A stretch of 55,211 bases of DNA from Lachnospiraceae bacterium A4 (GTDB lineage: Bacteria > Bacillota > Clostridia > Lachnospirales > Lachnospiraceae). The DNA is taken from assembly GCA_000403215.2 (NCBI GenBank), contig KE159535.1, forward strand, positions 30,457 to 85,667. The letters are read 5' to 3'. The notes beneath the pieces were generated by a model. That model had not been told where the DNA came from. It was given only the letters and a program-made list of their open reading frames with translations, and made no database searches. Below, one piece after another: positions 25,339 to 33,738 of this stretch (position 1 is its first letter; the number at the start of each line of letters is the position of its first letter). The position numbers and the translations under genes were made by a program.

Positions 25339-26947
25339 CTTGACAGTTGAAAGTTTGTACCACTAAGAAGCCAGAAAATCCCATTGTTCTTCTGACTTTT
25401 CCTGTAGCCTCTGAATTATTCGCGTTATGTATAATTCGGGTTTTTGCGCCAAAAGGCGGAAAAAATGTTTTCGGAAGTAGTACATAAGGGTGGCTTCCGA
25501 AACCCTTCCTTGGGAAGGTGTCCTCTGGTAACGGATCTGGCTAGAACTAACCTTCCCAATAAAGCAGATAGAAAGGCTCTGCAGAATTCCCATTGCAATA
25601 CAGGACAGTGCCATGTGCATCTCAATGGCACGAACGGCTTCCAACACTTTTTGGCGGGGTTTTTCACCTTCCACCCTCTCCATGGGCGTAGGCTCCCCTT
25701 TCTTCTGGTAGTAGCTTAGCTTCGGCATGTACTTTGACCAGAAGTGGTAACAGAACGCCCCAATCTGCTGCTTCAGTTCGCGGAATGTACATTCAATCCG
25801 GAACCGGTAGCTGTAGAGCCGGATGATGGACAGCGGATCCAGCTCCAGGCTGGTGCTTGCAAGGATGCCCTGGACGCCATTCATTTCCACCAGGACGAAG
25901 CGCAGTTCCTGATACAGCTTCTGCCCCCATAACAGGTCAATGCAGTAGTAACGGATGGATTCCCTTTTTCCATAAAGTTCAATCTCCGTTTTCTGGAATT
26001 GCCCCCCGCGTGAAGCGAACAGTTCTTTCAGGTGGACAGCCGCTCCTTTTTTGGCAGGCCGTCCCCTTCCGGGTTTGCGGGGGCCTGGCCTTTCAAATGC
26101 GGTACAGGACTTTTTGGCCTTGGTGACGATCTCCATGTGTACATCCCCGCTGCCGTTGAGGGATTTCAGCTTTTCAAGTGCCGGTACAGTAAGAAAATAT
26201 CTGTCCAGCAAGAGCAGGGAATTCCCAAAAGTAAGGGCTGCGCGATAAGCATCTTCCACCATCTGCACCACATGGGAAGCCTCAGAAACAGATGCGCCTT
26301 TCCACTCCATGGCAGCCTGCAGGCCGTCATGGAGCCGGATACTCAAAGGAATGCAGGCCCAATTCCGTACACTTCCGGCTAAGATGCCAAGACCACCGAA
26401 CATATGCCCATGGATGTACTCCGGTTTTGCGGAGTTTTCGGATTCCTGGAACAGCTTTTTCACCCCTGGCATACGGCGCCCTTCCTTGGACTGCTTCACC
26501 CCGTCGCCCACAAGGACGTGGTAGTTCCCCTCCCTATAGAGGGGAGCATACAGCCTGACAGCGGAGAACCAACGTTTACGGATTTCCTCCAACGACCATG
26601 AGGATGCCCTGAAAAAATGCAGCATGGAATCATAGCAGCCCGGACTTAGTGCAAGGTCACGGATGACAGAAGTGACACCAAGTTTATCTGAACGGAGCAT
26701 AAGCCCTATGATAATGGTTACAAACCAGCGGAAAGCAGCCTTGCGGGAAAAACAGGATTCAAAGTGGCATAAAACATTTTCAATAAAATTCATCATAATC
26801 GTATGGTTAACCACTGGAAAGTATGGTAAACTCATACATGAAATAACTCTTTCAGTGGTTTATATCTTTCTTAAGTGTTGCAACTTAAAGATACCATAAA
26901 TCCATACGAAAGGGTTATTTTTTTATTGAGAACTTTCAACTCATAAG
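25339..26947 (-). mobile_element. IS4-like insertion sequence, copy 2
   Basis: The element is 1609 bp with the same ends as the copy at 1174-2783. It is flanked by TTGATTA direct repeats at 25332-25338 and 26948-26954. It lies in the spacer just upstream of the response regulator gene and has probably replaced or displaced its natural promoter. Confidence 0.93.
25363..26835 (-). CDS. IS4-like DDE transposase (copy 2)
   Basis: The 490-residue sequence is identical to the transposase at 1198-2670, with Asp111, Asp211 and Glu348 in place. Transcription points away from the two-component system. Two identical copies 24 kb apart in the same orientation could recombine and delete the DNA between them, including the left half of the ICE. 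Confidence 0.93.
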   Translation of the reverse strand: MSLPYFPVVNHTIMMNFIENVLCHFESCFSRKAAFRWFVTIIIGLMLRSDKLGVTSVIRDLALSPGCYDSMLHFFRASSWSLEEIRKRWFSAVRLYAPLYREGNYHVLVGDGVKQSKEGRRMPGVKKLFQESENSAKPEYIHGHMFGGLGILAGSVRNWACIPLSIRLHDGLQAAMEWKGASVSEASHVVQMVEDAYRAALTFGNSLLLLDRYFLTVPALEKLKSLNGSGDVHMEIVTKAKKSCTAFERPGPRKPGRGRPAKKGAAVHLKELFASRGGQFQKTEIELYGKRESIRYYCIDLLWGQKLYQELRFVLVEMNGVQGILASTSLELDPLSIIRLYSYRFRIECTFRELKQQIGAFCYHFWSKYMPKLSYYQKKGEPTPMERVEGEKPRQKVLEAVRAIEMHMALSCIAMGILQSLSICFIGKVSSSQIRYQRTPSQGRVSEATLMYYFRKHFFRLLAQKPELYITRIIQRLQEKSEEQWDFLAS

Positions 26948-27010
26948 TTGATTAGAAATAGATTTTTATTTGATAATCTTAAGAAAGACATTGGATAGGA
27001 GGACATATTT

Positions 27011-27685
27011 ATGGCACAAAGCATACTGATTGTAGATGACGAAAATGAAATTGTATCAATGCTGTATCGTTATTTCAGCAAACTTGGATATACAGTATAT
27101 ACTGCAACAGCGGGAAAAACTGCATTAAAAGAAGTAGAAAAGAATCCTAACATTATTTTGTTAGATGTTAATATGCCGGATATAGACGGATTTACTATTT
27201 GTGAAAGAATACGGGATTATGTTTCATGCCCTATTATTTTTTTAACAGCACGTATTGAAGATAGTGATAAAATAAAAGGTTTTTCTATTGGAGCAGATGA
27301 CTATGTAATAAAACCATTTTCTATTGATGAATTAGAGGCTCGTATTGCAGCACATCTTCGTAGAGAAAAAAGGCACAATATAGCTTTAAAAGTGCAATTT
27401 GACGATGATATGGTTATAGATTATTCCTCGCGTATTGTGTTTTATCATAATACGGATATATCTTTTACCAAAAAGGAATTTGATATAATATCTTTCCTTT
27501 CACAAAACAAAGGGATTGTTTTCAATCGGGAAACTATTTATGAAGAAGTTTGGGGATTAGACGGGATTGGCGATAATACAGTTGTCACAGAGCATATCAG
27601 ACGTATTAGGGCAAAATTTTTATCTTTAGGCGATAGACCTTACATTGAAACAGTTTGGGGGTGCGGATATAAATGGGAAAATTAA
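27011..27685 (+). CDS. OmpR-family response regulator
   Basis: The protein is 224 residues; AGGAGG precedes the ATG. The receiver domain has the acidic pair Asp9/Asp10 (IVDDE), the phospho-acceptor Asp52 (LLDVNMPD), Thr in FLTAR and Lys in VIKPF. A winged-helix DNA-binding domain follows (FTKKEFDIISFLSQNKGIVF ... HIRRIRAKF ... YIETVWGCGYKW). It overlaps the kinase gene by 13 bp. Such RR-HK pairs in mobile elements often sense peptide antibiotics, but no target is visible here. The IS4-like element ends 64 bp upstream, so the present promoter must lie within that space or in the IS. Confidence 0.9.
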   Translation: MAQSILIVDDENEIVSMLYRYFSKLGYTVYTATAGKTALKEVEKNPNIILLDVNMPDIDGFTICERIRDYVSCPIIFLTARIEDSDKIKGFSIGADDYVIKPFSIDELEARIAAHLRREKRHNIALKVQFDDDMVIDYSSRIVFYHNTDISFTKKEFDIISFLSQNKGIVFNRETIYEEVWGLDGIGDNTVVTEHIRRIRAKFLSLGDRPYIETVWGCGYKWEN

Positions 27686-28995
27686 AGCAAAGCAAATTGT
27701 TCAATCAGTTAAATAACATGAGTATCAGAATGTCCTTTGTTCTTTATGCTTTGTTTTCGTTGTTGATTGGAATAATTATTTGTATCTTTTTAATTTCAAT
27801 AATAGACAACTATAGAATAAATCTAAATTATAAGTATGAAAATATGACAGCAAGGTATGATATACCGGAAAATGGTTCGTTTACTGCCGCCTATAGCAAC
27901 GACCAAACAAAATACACAATATTCGACACTAAAGGTAATGAGATATGTAAATTCAATGTTGATTATCAAAAAGAACGTCCAGTACACGAATATGTCTATC
28001 CGAACCATGTTTCATATATTGAAGTTACACCTAATTTTACGAAACGGGACAGACTGATTGACAGTGTTTTAGGCTCACTAAATATTGTAATAATTCCTAC
28101 CATACTATCTATTAGTATGATATGCTGCGTGACAATTTTTTATAAAAAGAAATTATCAAAACCTATTAAGCTATTGACTAATGCATATCGTAAAATTGAA
28201 GCAAACGATTTAGATTTTGAATTATCATATCCATTAAATGATGAAATGGGGAAACTCTGCCATGCTTTTGAAAAAATGAAAGAATGTTTGGCAAAAAATA
28301 ATGAAACTATGTTTCGGCAATTTGCTGAACAGCGCCGCCTAAATGCAGCTTTCTCACATGATTTACGAACTCCCTTGACCTTATTAAAAGGTCATGCTAC
28401 TATGTTGCTTTCTTTTATTCCAAAAGGCTTGGTATCACAGGAAGAAATATTAGAAGAAATATCAATAATGTCAAAAAATGTTTCGCGGCTTGAAAAATAT
28501 GTAAATGCTATGACAAACTTATACAGATTAGAAGATATTGAAATTTCACGACAGCGTATTAATGTTTATTCACTTATCGACAGTTTGAATGATACAGCAG
28601 AATTACTTTGTTGTGACAAACATTTTTCGATTACAACAAATGGAGAAAATGTAGCCATATTTATCAATTTAGATGCAGTTATGCAAATTTATGAAAATTT
28701 ACTCTCTAACAGTATTAGATATGCAAAAAATGATATTGCTATTAGCGTAGTAATAAAGAATAATGATTTAGTTATATCGGTTTCAGACGATGGTTGTGGT
28801 TTTAAAAATAGTGATATTGAAAAAGCAACATTACCATTTTATAAATTATCAAAAGATATATCTACTGAACATTTGGGGTTAGGACTGAATATCTGTAAAA
28901 TTCTATGTGAAAGACATGGTGGAAAAATTCAAATTGCTAATAATAAAGCAGGGGGAGCGTGTGTTACGGTAAAAATAAATTGTAGTGAAAGTTGA
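27673..28995 (+). CDS. Membrane sensor histidine kinase
   Basis: The protein is 440 residues. Two membrane helices (about 18-42 and 137-158) bound an external sensor loop of about 95 residues. A HAMP-like segment follows (LSKPIKLLTNAYRKIEANDL), then the H-box FSHDLRTPLTLLKG with the phospho-accepting His. The ATPase boxes come last: N in YENLLSNSIRYA, G1 in SVSDDGCGF and G2 in HLGLGLNICK. All conserved residues are present. It is co-translated with the regulator before it. Confidence 0.9.
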   Translation: MGKLKQSKLFNQLNNMSIRMSFVLYALFSLLIGIIICIFLISIIDNYRINLNYKYENMTARYDIPENGSFTAAYSNDQTKYTIFDTKGNEICKFNVDYQKERPVHEYVYPNHVSYIEVTPNFTKRDRLIDSVLGSLNIVIIPTILSISMICCVTIFYKKKLSKPIKLLTNAYRKIEANDLDFELSYPLNDEMGKLCHAFEKMKECLAKNNETMFRQFAEQRRLNAAFSHDLRTPLTLLKGHATMLLSFIPKGLVSQEEILEEISIMSKNVSRLEKYVNAMTNLYRLEDIEISRQRINVYSLIDSLNDTAELLCCDKHFSITTNGENVAIFINLDAVMQIYENLLSNSIRYAKNDIAISVVIKNNDLVISVSDDGCGFKNSDIEKATLPFYKLSKDISTEHLGLGLNICKILCERHGGKIQIANNKAGGACVTVKINCSES

Positions 28996-29051
28996 TTGAA
29001 AATAGACATTTTATTGCTACGATATATCCAAAAGAAAGGAGATAAGGACAA

Positions 29052-29567
29052 ATGAAAAAAATAATGAGTATGTTTATAACCTTATCGTTACTGGTGTGTA
29101 CTGTCGGGTGTAGTCAAACAGAGGACAGTGATAATCATGTAGTACAAGACTATTTCGAAGAATATGAGTTTTCTCCTTATGGAAATGAAGAAGAACTTGA
29201 CACTTTGGAGGATTTAAAGATTTCAATGAATACAGAAAAGGATTTAGACCTAAAGCACCTTTCGTTTTTAATAGAAAATAATTCTGATAAAGAATACCGA
29301 TATTCACCAAATTATTTTGAAATAGAAGCTGAACAATCCGGTACTTGGTATCAGCTTAAGCAACTTGATGACCCCTCAAAGAGCAATGAAAAGGATTGTA
29401 TTATTAAGCCTGATGAACGACTAACATTAGAAATTGATGTTAAAAGTTTTTATGGGGAATTGCCTGCTGGACACTATCGCTTGATTAAACAATTTACTTT
29501 CTTTGAAAATGAGAGAGATTGGGATTACGATGCTTATAATTTATCTTGTGAATTTACGACTAGGTAA
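29052..29567 (+). CDS. Lipoprotein linked to the two-component system
   Basis: The protein is 171 residues with AAAGGAG before the ATG. It begins with a lipoprotein signal peptide (KKIMSMFITLSLLVCTVGC) in which the Cys of the lipobox VGC is about residue 20, followed by an acidic linker. The mature part (LKISMNTEKDLDLKHLSFLI ... YFEIEAEQSGTWYQLK ... LPAGHYRLIKQF) looks like an immunoglobulin-like beta sandwich of the kind found in Firmicute surface lipoproteins. It may help the kinase sense an external ligand; that is inferred only from the shared operon. Confidence 0.75.
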   Translation: MKKIMSMFITLSLLVCTVGCSQTEDSDNHVVQDYFEEYEFSPYGNEEELDTLEDLKISMNTEKDLDLKHLSFLIENNSDKEYRYSPNYFEIEAEQSGTWYQLKQLDDPSKSNEKDCIIKPDERLTLEIDVKSFYGELPAGHYRLIKQFTFFENERDWDYDAYNLSCEFTTR

Positions 29568-29697
29568 AAAAATTCTTCACTCTGTTTCGCAAATAGGTAA
29601 TTAAGGCATAGCAACCCAAATTACTGCTATTCCTTTGAATTATAAATGCAACCGTAAACCATGCACCGGCACATGTGGGAGAGAGGGGGAATTATTT

Positions 29698-30141
29698 ATG
29701 GCTTGCACAGAAGCATACAAGGAGCATATCGAATACACATTTAATGCCTTTTGCAGAGTAGTTATACGCTATGCCGCTATCAACGCATGGCGTGACAGGG
29801 ATAGGAGGCGGCAAAGAGAAATATCTTTTGAATACCTCACCGAAGAAAAGTTTTACCCATTCAGTACAACAGATAAATATTTTATAGACCCCTGTAAGCA
29901 ATACCCGGTTACGATATGCGGTCAGAAAGTTATCCTTACGAACGGGGAACTTGCCGAAGCCCTGTCCTCTCTGCCAGAGAAAAAGAGAGAAATCATCTAT
30001 TTTTACTTTTTCGGGCGTTACACACAGCAGGAAATCGGGGAACTATACGGACGCTGTCGGAGTACGGCATGGCATCACATACACAGTGCTTTACAAATGT
30101 TGCATGAAGAAATGGAGGTGCTTTTCAATGAGGAATCCTAA
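29698..30141 (+). CDS. ICE sigma-70-like factor (region 4 type)
   Basis: The protein is 147 residues from the ATG at 29698, preceded by GAGAGAGGGGGA; in-frame codons upstream lack a ribosome site. It has ALSSLPEKKREIIYFYFFGRYTQQEIGELYGRCRSTAWHHIHSALQMLHEEM, a sigma region 4 HTH. Small sigma-like proteins of this kind sit near the mobilization genes of Tn916/Tn1549 relatives and control transfer genes. It marks the point where GC-rich ICE sequence resumes after the AT-rich cargo. The next gene starts inside its last codons. Confidence 0.8.
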   Translation: MACTEAYKEHIEYTFNAFCRVVIRYAAINAWRDRDRRRQREISFEYLTEEKFYPFSTTDKYFIDPCKQYPVTICGQKVILTNGELAEALSSLPEKKREIIYFYFFGRYTQQEIGELYGRCRSTAWHHIHSALQMLHEEMEVLFNEES

Positions 30142-30339
30142 ACTTGTGCCGTATGAAACCATTATCAGAGCGACCAGCGGAGAGCCGGAAGCGGTGGACG
30201 AGGTTTTCGGCATTACGGCAAGCGAATCCGGCTTGCTTCCCTTGAAAACGGACAGGTCAACAAGGACACCGAGGACAACATCAAACGGCGGCTTATCGCT
30301 GCCCTGTTACAGTTCCGTTTTGACGAACAGGCGACATAA
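30128..30339 (+). pseudogene. Small HTH_16-type ICE regulator, frameshifted
   Basis: From the ATG at 30128 the frame reads RNPKLVPYETIIRATSGEPEAVDEVF and then drifts. Inserting one base at about 30206 (GTTTTCGG to GTTTTGCGG) restores LRHYGKRIRLASLENGQ and VNKDTEDNIKRRLIAALLQF with a TAA at 30337. That matches the protein usually paired with the sigma factor, of which an intact relative is at 39149-39409. A one-base deletion has therefore inactivated it. Confidence 0.8.
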
Positions 30340-30369
30340 CGGGAGGTGAGATTTGTCGGGAAAATAGTC

Positions 30370-30774
30370 ATGCTTATATTCAACGACACCGAAGAAAAAG
30401 CGGTTGAGAAAGCCATAGCCGCCCTTGCCGATATGATACCGCTGGAAGCCATACAGCCGCCCCATTCCCCCACACTGGTTTTTCCGGGATTGGAAATCAG
30501 ATTACACCAACGACGGGTACTGAAAGACGGTGCAGACATCTATCTCACCCGTTTGGAATACGGCGCACTCTGCTACCTTGCCGCTAGTCCGGGGAGGGTA
30601 TTCACAAAGGCGCAAATCTTTGAATCCGTGTGGAGCATGGGAAGCGAAAGCTGCCAGTCAAGCGTTGCCAGTGTGATATGCAATTTACGGAAAAAGATAG
30701 AGCCGGACAGCAAAAACCCCACCTACATAAAGACCGTTTTAGGCATAGGCTACAAGTTTGCTTCCGGGGAATGA
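30370..30774 (+). CDS. Winged-helix (OmpR/PhoB-type) DNA-binding protein without receiver domain
   Basis: About 134 residues from the ATG at 30370; a GTG at 30346 is in frame but coincides with the only ribosome-binding-like sequence (GGGAGG), so the start is uncertain. The C-terminal half is a PhoB-type winged helix: RVLKDGADIYLTRLEYGALC, FTKAQIFESVWSMG, SSVASVICNLRKKIEPDS, YIKTVLGIGYKF. The N-terminal part (MLIFNDTEEKAVEKAIAAL) is not a receiver domain and has no phospho-acceptor Asp. A regulator of the adjoining mobilization genes is likely. Confidence 0.8.
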   Translation: MLIFNDTEEKAVEKAIAALADMIPLEAIQPPHSPTLVFPGLEIRLHQRRVLKDGADIYLTRLEYGALCYLAASPGRVFTKAQIFESVWSMGSESCQSSVASVICNLRKKIEPDSKNPTYIKTVLGIGYKFASGE

Positions 30775-31371
30775 CAACAGAATAACCGCCGCCCATCACA
30801 GCGGCGCACCAAGACAGGAAATCAAGAAAAGGTTTCCTGTTTTTTTGCACCCAAAACCAAGCCGGATTTTGCACCGCAATAAAATAATTCAACTACTTTC
30901 AGAAAACATTGCCAAAATTTCCGTTTTTCCCGTAGTTAGTAATATAGGGAAAAATAATTGCCAGAAAGTTTGGCGTTTTTTGAAACCGTCCGTATATCAC
31001 TACAAAACGGAACTAATTTCAAGCAAAAAAAGGCTTCCTGTTTTCCGTTTTTGTCAAATGCTGTTGTGAAAACACGAAAAGAAATTCCGGGGAACTTTGC
31101 CAGATTTGCCTTGCCGTGCGTAGTAAGTAATAGAAGGAGAAACACCACCGCAAAATTGGCAGAATCCACGCAACGCAAGCCGGGGGTATCAGCAAAAGCC
31201 CACACAGAGGAAACCGCCACTTTCTTAGAGCAAGATTCTACCACAGTACCAAATTTCGCCTACCGGCTCATTTTGTCCTGCGGGAATCTTGTTGGGGTTG
31301 CCACCCCAAGCCCGCCTTTTTGCGGCTTGCGCCGCTTGAAAAAATCCACCCACGAAAGGAGGTTCACAGCC
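30775..31371. other. Non-coding region upstream of mobC, candidate oriT
   Basis: A 600-bp stretch without a convincing gene; an open frame runs through it in the mobC frame but has no family resemblance before the mobC ATG. It begins with a terminator-like GGAAATC ... GATTTCC region. It ends with clustered inverted repeats at about 31288-31345: TTGGGGT-tgcc-ACCCCAA (31292-31309), and GCGGC-ttgc-GCCGC (31322-31335). In MOBP-type systems oriT lies directly upstream of mobC and the relaxase gene, so this cluster is the likely oriT. No nick site can be assigned. Confidence 0.45.
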
Positions 31372-31767
31372 ATGAAAAAATATAACACGCCCCACCGCCA
31401 CAGGGTAATCAAGACACGCTTAACCGAGGAAGAATACGCCGAGTTTGCCGAGCGTGTCACCCTCTGCAAAATGAGCCAAGCCGAATTTATCCGGCAAGCC
31501 CTCATTAAGTCAAGCATACGCCCGGTTATCACCGTTTCCCCGGTCAATGATGAATTGCTGTCTGCCGTTGGGAAGCTAACCGCCGAGTACGGGAAAATCG
31601 GCGGCAACTTGAATCAGATTGCCCGCTGTCTGAACGAGTACGGCGCACCTTATAACGCACTCTCAAAAGAGGTACAAGCCGCCATAGCGGAGCTTGCCGC
31701 CTTGAAGTTTGAAGTCTTGCAGAAAGTAGGTGAAGCCGTTGGCAACGTTCAAACATATCAGCTCTAA
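31372..31767 (+). CDS. mobC: MobC-like relaxosome accessory protein
   Basis: The protein is 131 residues, ATG after AAAGGAGG. It reads HRVIKTRLTEEEYAEFAERV, LCKMSQAEFIRQALI and then GGNLNQIARCLNEY, the MobC/ribbon-helix-helix signature. Family knowledge: MobC binds oriT and helps the relaxase melt and nick the DNA. A longer frame upstream exists, but the family's N-terminus is at this ATG. It overlaps the relaxase start by about 29-38 bases. Confidence 0.88.
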   Translation: MKKYNTPHRHRVIKTRLTEEEYAEFAERVTLCKMSQAEFIRQALIKSSIRPVITVSPVNDELLSAVGKLTAEYGKIGGNLNQIARCLNEYGAPYNALSKEVQAAIAELAALKFEVLQKVGEAVGNVQTYQL

Positions 31768-33370
31768 AAATGCCGACTATGGGGCGGCTGAACAGTACCT
31801 AACTTTTGAGCATGACGAGTTTACTATGAAGCCCACTCTTGATAAAAATGGGCGGCTTCTTCCCCGTGACGATTACCGCATAGCTTCCCTTAATTGCGGC
31901 GGGGAAGATTTCGCCATAGCGTGTATGCGCTCCAATCTTCGATACGGCAAGAACCAAAAGCGGGAGGACGTAAAGAGCCACCATTACATTATCAGTTTTG
32001 ACCCCCGTGACGCTGCCGACAATGGGCTATCCGTAGACCGGGCGCAACAGTTAGGCGAGCAGTTCTGTAAAGAGCATTTCCCCGGACACCAAGCCCTTGT
32101 ATGCACCCACCCGGACGGGCATAACCACAGCGGCAATATCCATGTGCATATCGTAATCAATTCTTTACGGATTGCGGAAGTGCCGCTGCTTCCCTACATG
32201 GAAAGACCAGCGGACACAAGGGAGGGCTGCAAGCACCGCTGTACGGACGCAGCTATGGAATATTTCAAAGCGGAAGTCATGGAGATGTGCCACCGGGAAA
32301 ACCTCTATCAGATTGACCTGCTGAACGGGAGCAAGAACCGCATTACCGAGCGTGAGTATTGGGCGAAGCGGAAAGGACAAGCCGCACTGGATAAAGAGAA
32401 CGCTTCCCTTGCCGCCACAGGAGAGCCGCCCAAACTTACGAAATTTGAAACGGACAAGGAGAAGTTACGGCGCACGATCCGCACCGCCCTGTCCTCTGCT
32501 GTTTCCTTTGAGGACTTTTCCGGGAAGCTGTTACAGCAAGGCGTGACCGTCAAGGAGAGCCGGGGGAGGTTATCGTATCTCACGCCGGACAGGACAAAGC
32601 CAATCACCGCCCGGAAACTGGGTGATGATTTTGACCGTGCCGCCGTACTGGAAGCACTCACCCTAAACACGCAGAACGCCGCCAGAGCCGCCGAAACACC
32701 CGCACCCAAAGAGGAATACCCCCGCAGCATAAAAGACCGCTTACAGCGCAATAAAGCCGCTATAAATGCCCCGAAGAATGACGGAGTACAGCGCATGGTA
32801 GACATAGCCGCCAAGAGAGCCGAGGGCAAGGGGAAAGGCTACGAGAAGTGGGCGACTTTGCACAATCTGAAGCAAATGGCGGCGACCATGAGCGTATACG
32901 AGGAATCCGGCTTTTCTTCCCCGGAAGAACTGGAAGCCGCCCTTACCGCCGCCAGTGCGGGACTGAACAGCGTCCACGCCGAACTGAAAACCGTGGAAAG
33001 CACTTTACGGGAGAAAAAAGACTTGCAGAAACAGCTATTAGCGTACATCAAGACCAAGCCAGCCCGTGACGGACTTAAAGCGCAGAAAACGGAGAAAGCC
33101 CGGAGAGCCTACCGGGAGCAGCATGAAAGCGAGTTTATCATTTCTGAATCTGCCGCCCGGTATTTCAAGGCACAGGGAATCTCCAAGCTGCCAGCGTCCA
33201 AGACATTACAAGCGGAGATTGAGCAGCTTACACGGGAGAAGAACACGCTTTACAACGAGTACCGGGAGAAGCGGGAAAAAACAAAGGAATTACAGACAAT
33301 CAAGGGAAATATCGAGCAGATTTTGAGGGGCGCACCGAGCCAGCAGAAAAAGCATGAACAGGAGCGATAA
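31739..33370 (+). CDS. Relaxase (MobA/VirD2-like mobilization nuclease)
   Basis: About 543 residues from the TTG at 31739 (LATFKHISSKNADYGAAEQY is where the family begins; a GTG nine bases earlier is an alternative). The relaxase domain covers about residues 1-260. It has the metal-binding histidine motif HPDGHNHSGNIHVHIVINS around residue 125, and an N-terminal Tyr as candidate nucleophile. A long alpha-helical C-terminal region follows (about 330-540). The enzyme nicks oriT and leads the strand into the recipient. It appears intact and could work with another element's secretion channel, since this one has none. Confidence 0.88.
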   Translation: MATFKHISSKNADYGAAEQYLTFEHDEFTMKPTLDKNGRLLPRDDYRIASLNCGGEDFAIACMRSNLRYGKNQKREDVKSHHYIISFDPRDAADNGLSVDRAQQLGEQFCKEHFPGHQALVCTHPDGHNHSGNIHVHIVINSLRIAEVPLLPYMERPADTREGCKHRCTDAAMEYFKAEVMEMCHRENLYQIDLLNGSKNRITEREYWAKRKGQAALDKENASLAATGEPPKLTKFETDKEKLRRTIRTALSSAVSFEDFSGKLLQQGVTVKESRGRLSYLTPDRTKPITARKLGDDFDRAAVLEALTLNTQNAARAAETPAPKEEYPRSIKDRLQRNKAAINAPKNDGVQRMVDIAAKRAEGKGKGYEKWATLHNLKQMAATMSVYEESGFSSPEELEAALTAASAGLNSVHAELKTVESTLREKKDLQKQLLAYIKTKPARDGLKAQKTEKARRAYREQHESEFIISESAARYFKAQGISKLPASKTLQAEIEQLTREKNTLYNEYREKREKTKELQTIKGNIEQILRGAPSQQKKHEQER

Positions 33371-33395
33371 TAAAACAGCCACAGGAGGTAGCACA

Positions 33396-33434
33396 ATGAG
33401 ATTTACGAACAGCGAGCTTGAACAGCCAAGGTAG
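33396..33434 (+). pseudogene. Twelve-codon remnant of the gene that followed the relaxase
   Basis: A strong ribosome site (CAGGAGG) precedes ATG AGA TTT ACG AAC AGC GAG CTT GAA CAG, then CCA AGG TAG. The good start signal followed by an immediate stop marks where the original downstream gene was cut; the break lies at about 33427-33431, where the minus-strand regulator remnant begins. Confidence 0.6.
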
Positions 33435-33556
33435 CGCGGCGAGATAAACATTTCGTCGCTCGCTTTCTTGCGGCTCTCCTTGCGCCCTGTCCGCGCCGCC
33501 TTTATAGCTGCCCCAAAAGCCTTGAAGTCGTATTTTGGTACTGGTCTTTTTGCCAT
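33431..33556 (-). pseudogene. N-terminal fragment of an Xre-family regulator
   Basis: From the ATG at 33556 the minus strand reads AKRPVPKYDFKAFGAAIKAA, RTGRKESRKKASDEMFISPRYL. This is the first half of an HTH_3 domain common in these elements, which normally continues with a segment such as ANIENKGQ. After PRYL the sequence changes to the end of the relaxase operon. A deletion has fused the two truncated genes tail to tail. Confidence 0.7.
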
Positions 33557-33671
33557 AGTTATTCACCCTCTTACATTTTACTGTTCCCCTTTCTTCTTGG
33601 ATATGTCTACACAGTTCTATTAGTTAGTCAAAATAAAGCATATATACTTGTAACCTTTTCCTTGAAGTCTA

Positions 33672-33723
33672 TTGACAACGCAAAGAATAAAAGCTATAAT
33701 AGGCAGGACATACATACGTATGT
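33672..33723 (+). promoter_or_regulatory. Promoter and operator of the tetR-type gene
   Basis: TTGACA (33672-33677) and TATAAT (33695-33700), 17 bp apart, form a perfect consensus promoter. Just downstream, ACATACGTATGT (33712-33723) is a perfect 12-bp palindrome. The same palindrome, extended to 16 bp, lies before the exporter genes at 34432, which marks it as the TetR operator. Confidence 0.85.
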
Positions 33724-33738
33724 TTTGGAGGTGATTGT

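Noticed and set aside
30958-31371. A 138-codon N-terminal extension of MobC
   Set aside because: The frame is open but its residues are unlike the family, a strong ribosome site stands before the ATG at 31372, and the DNA has hairpins expected of oriT.
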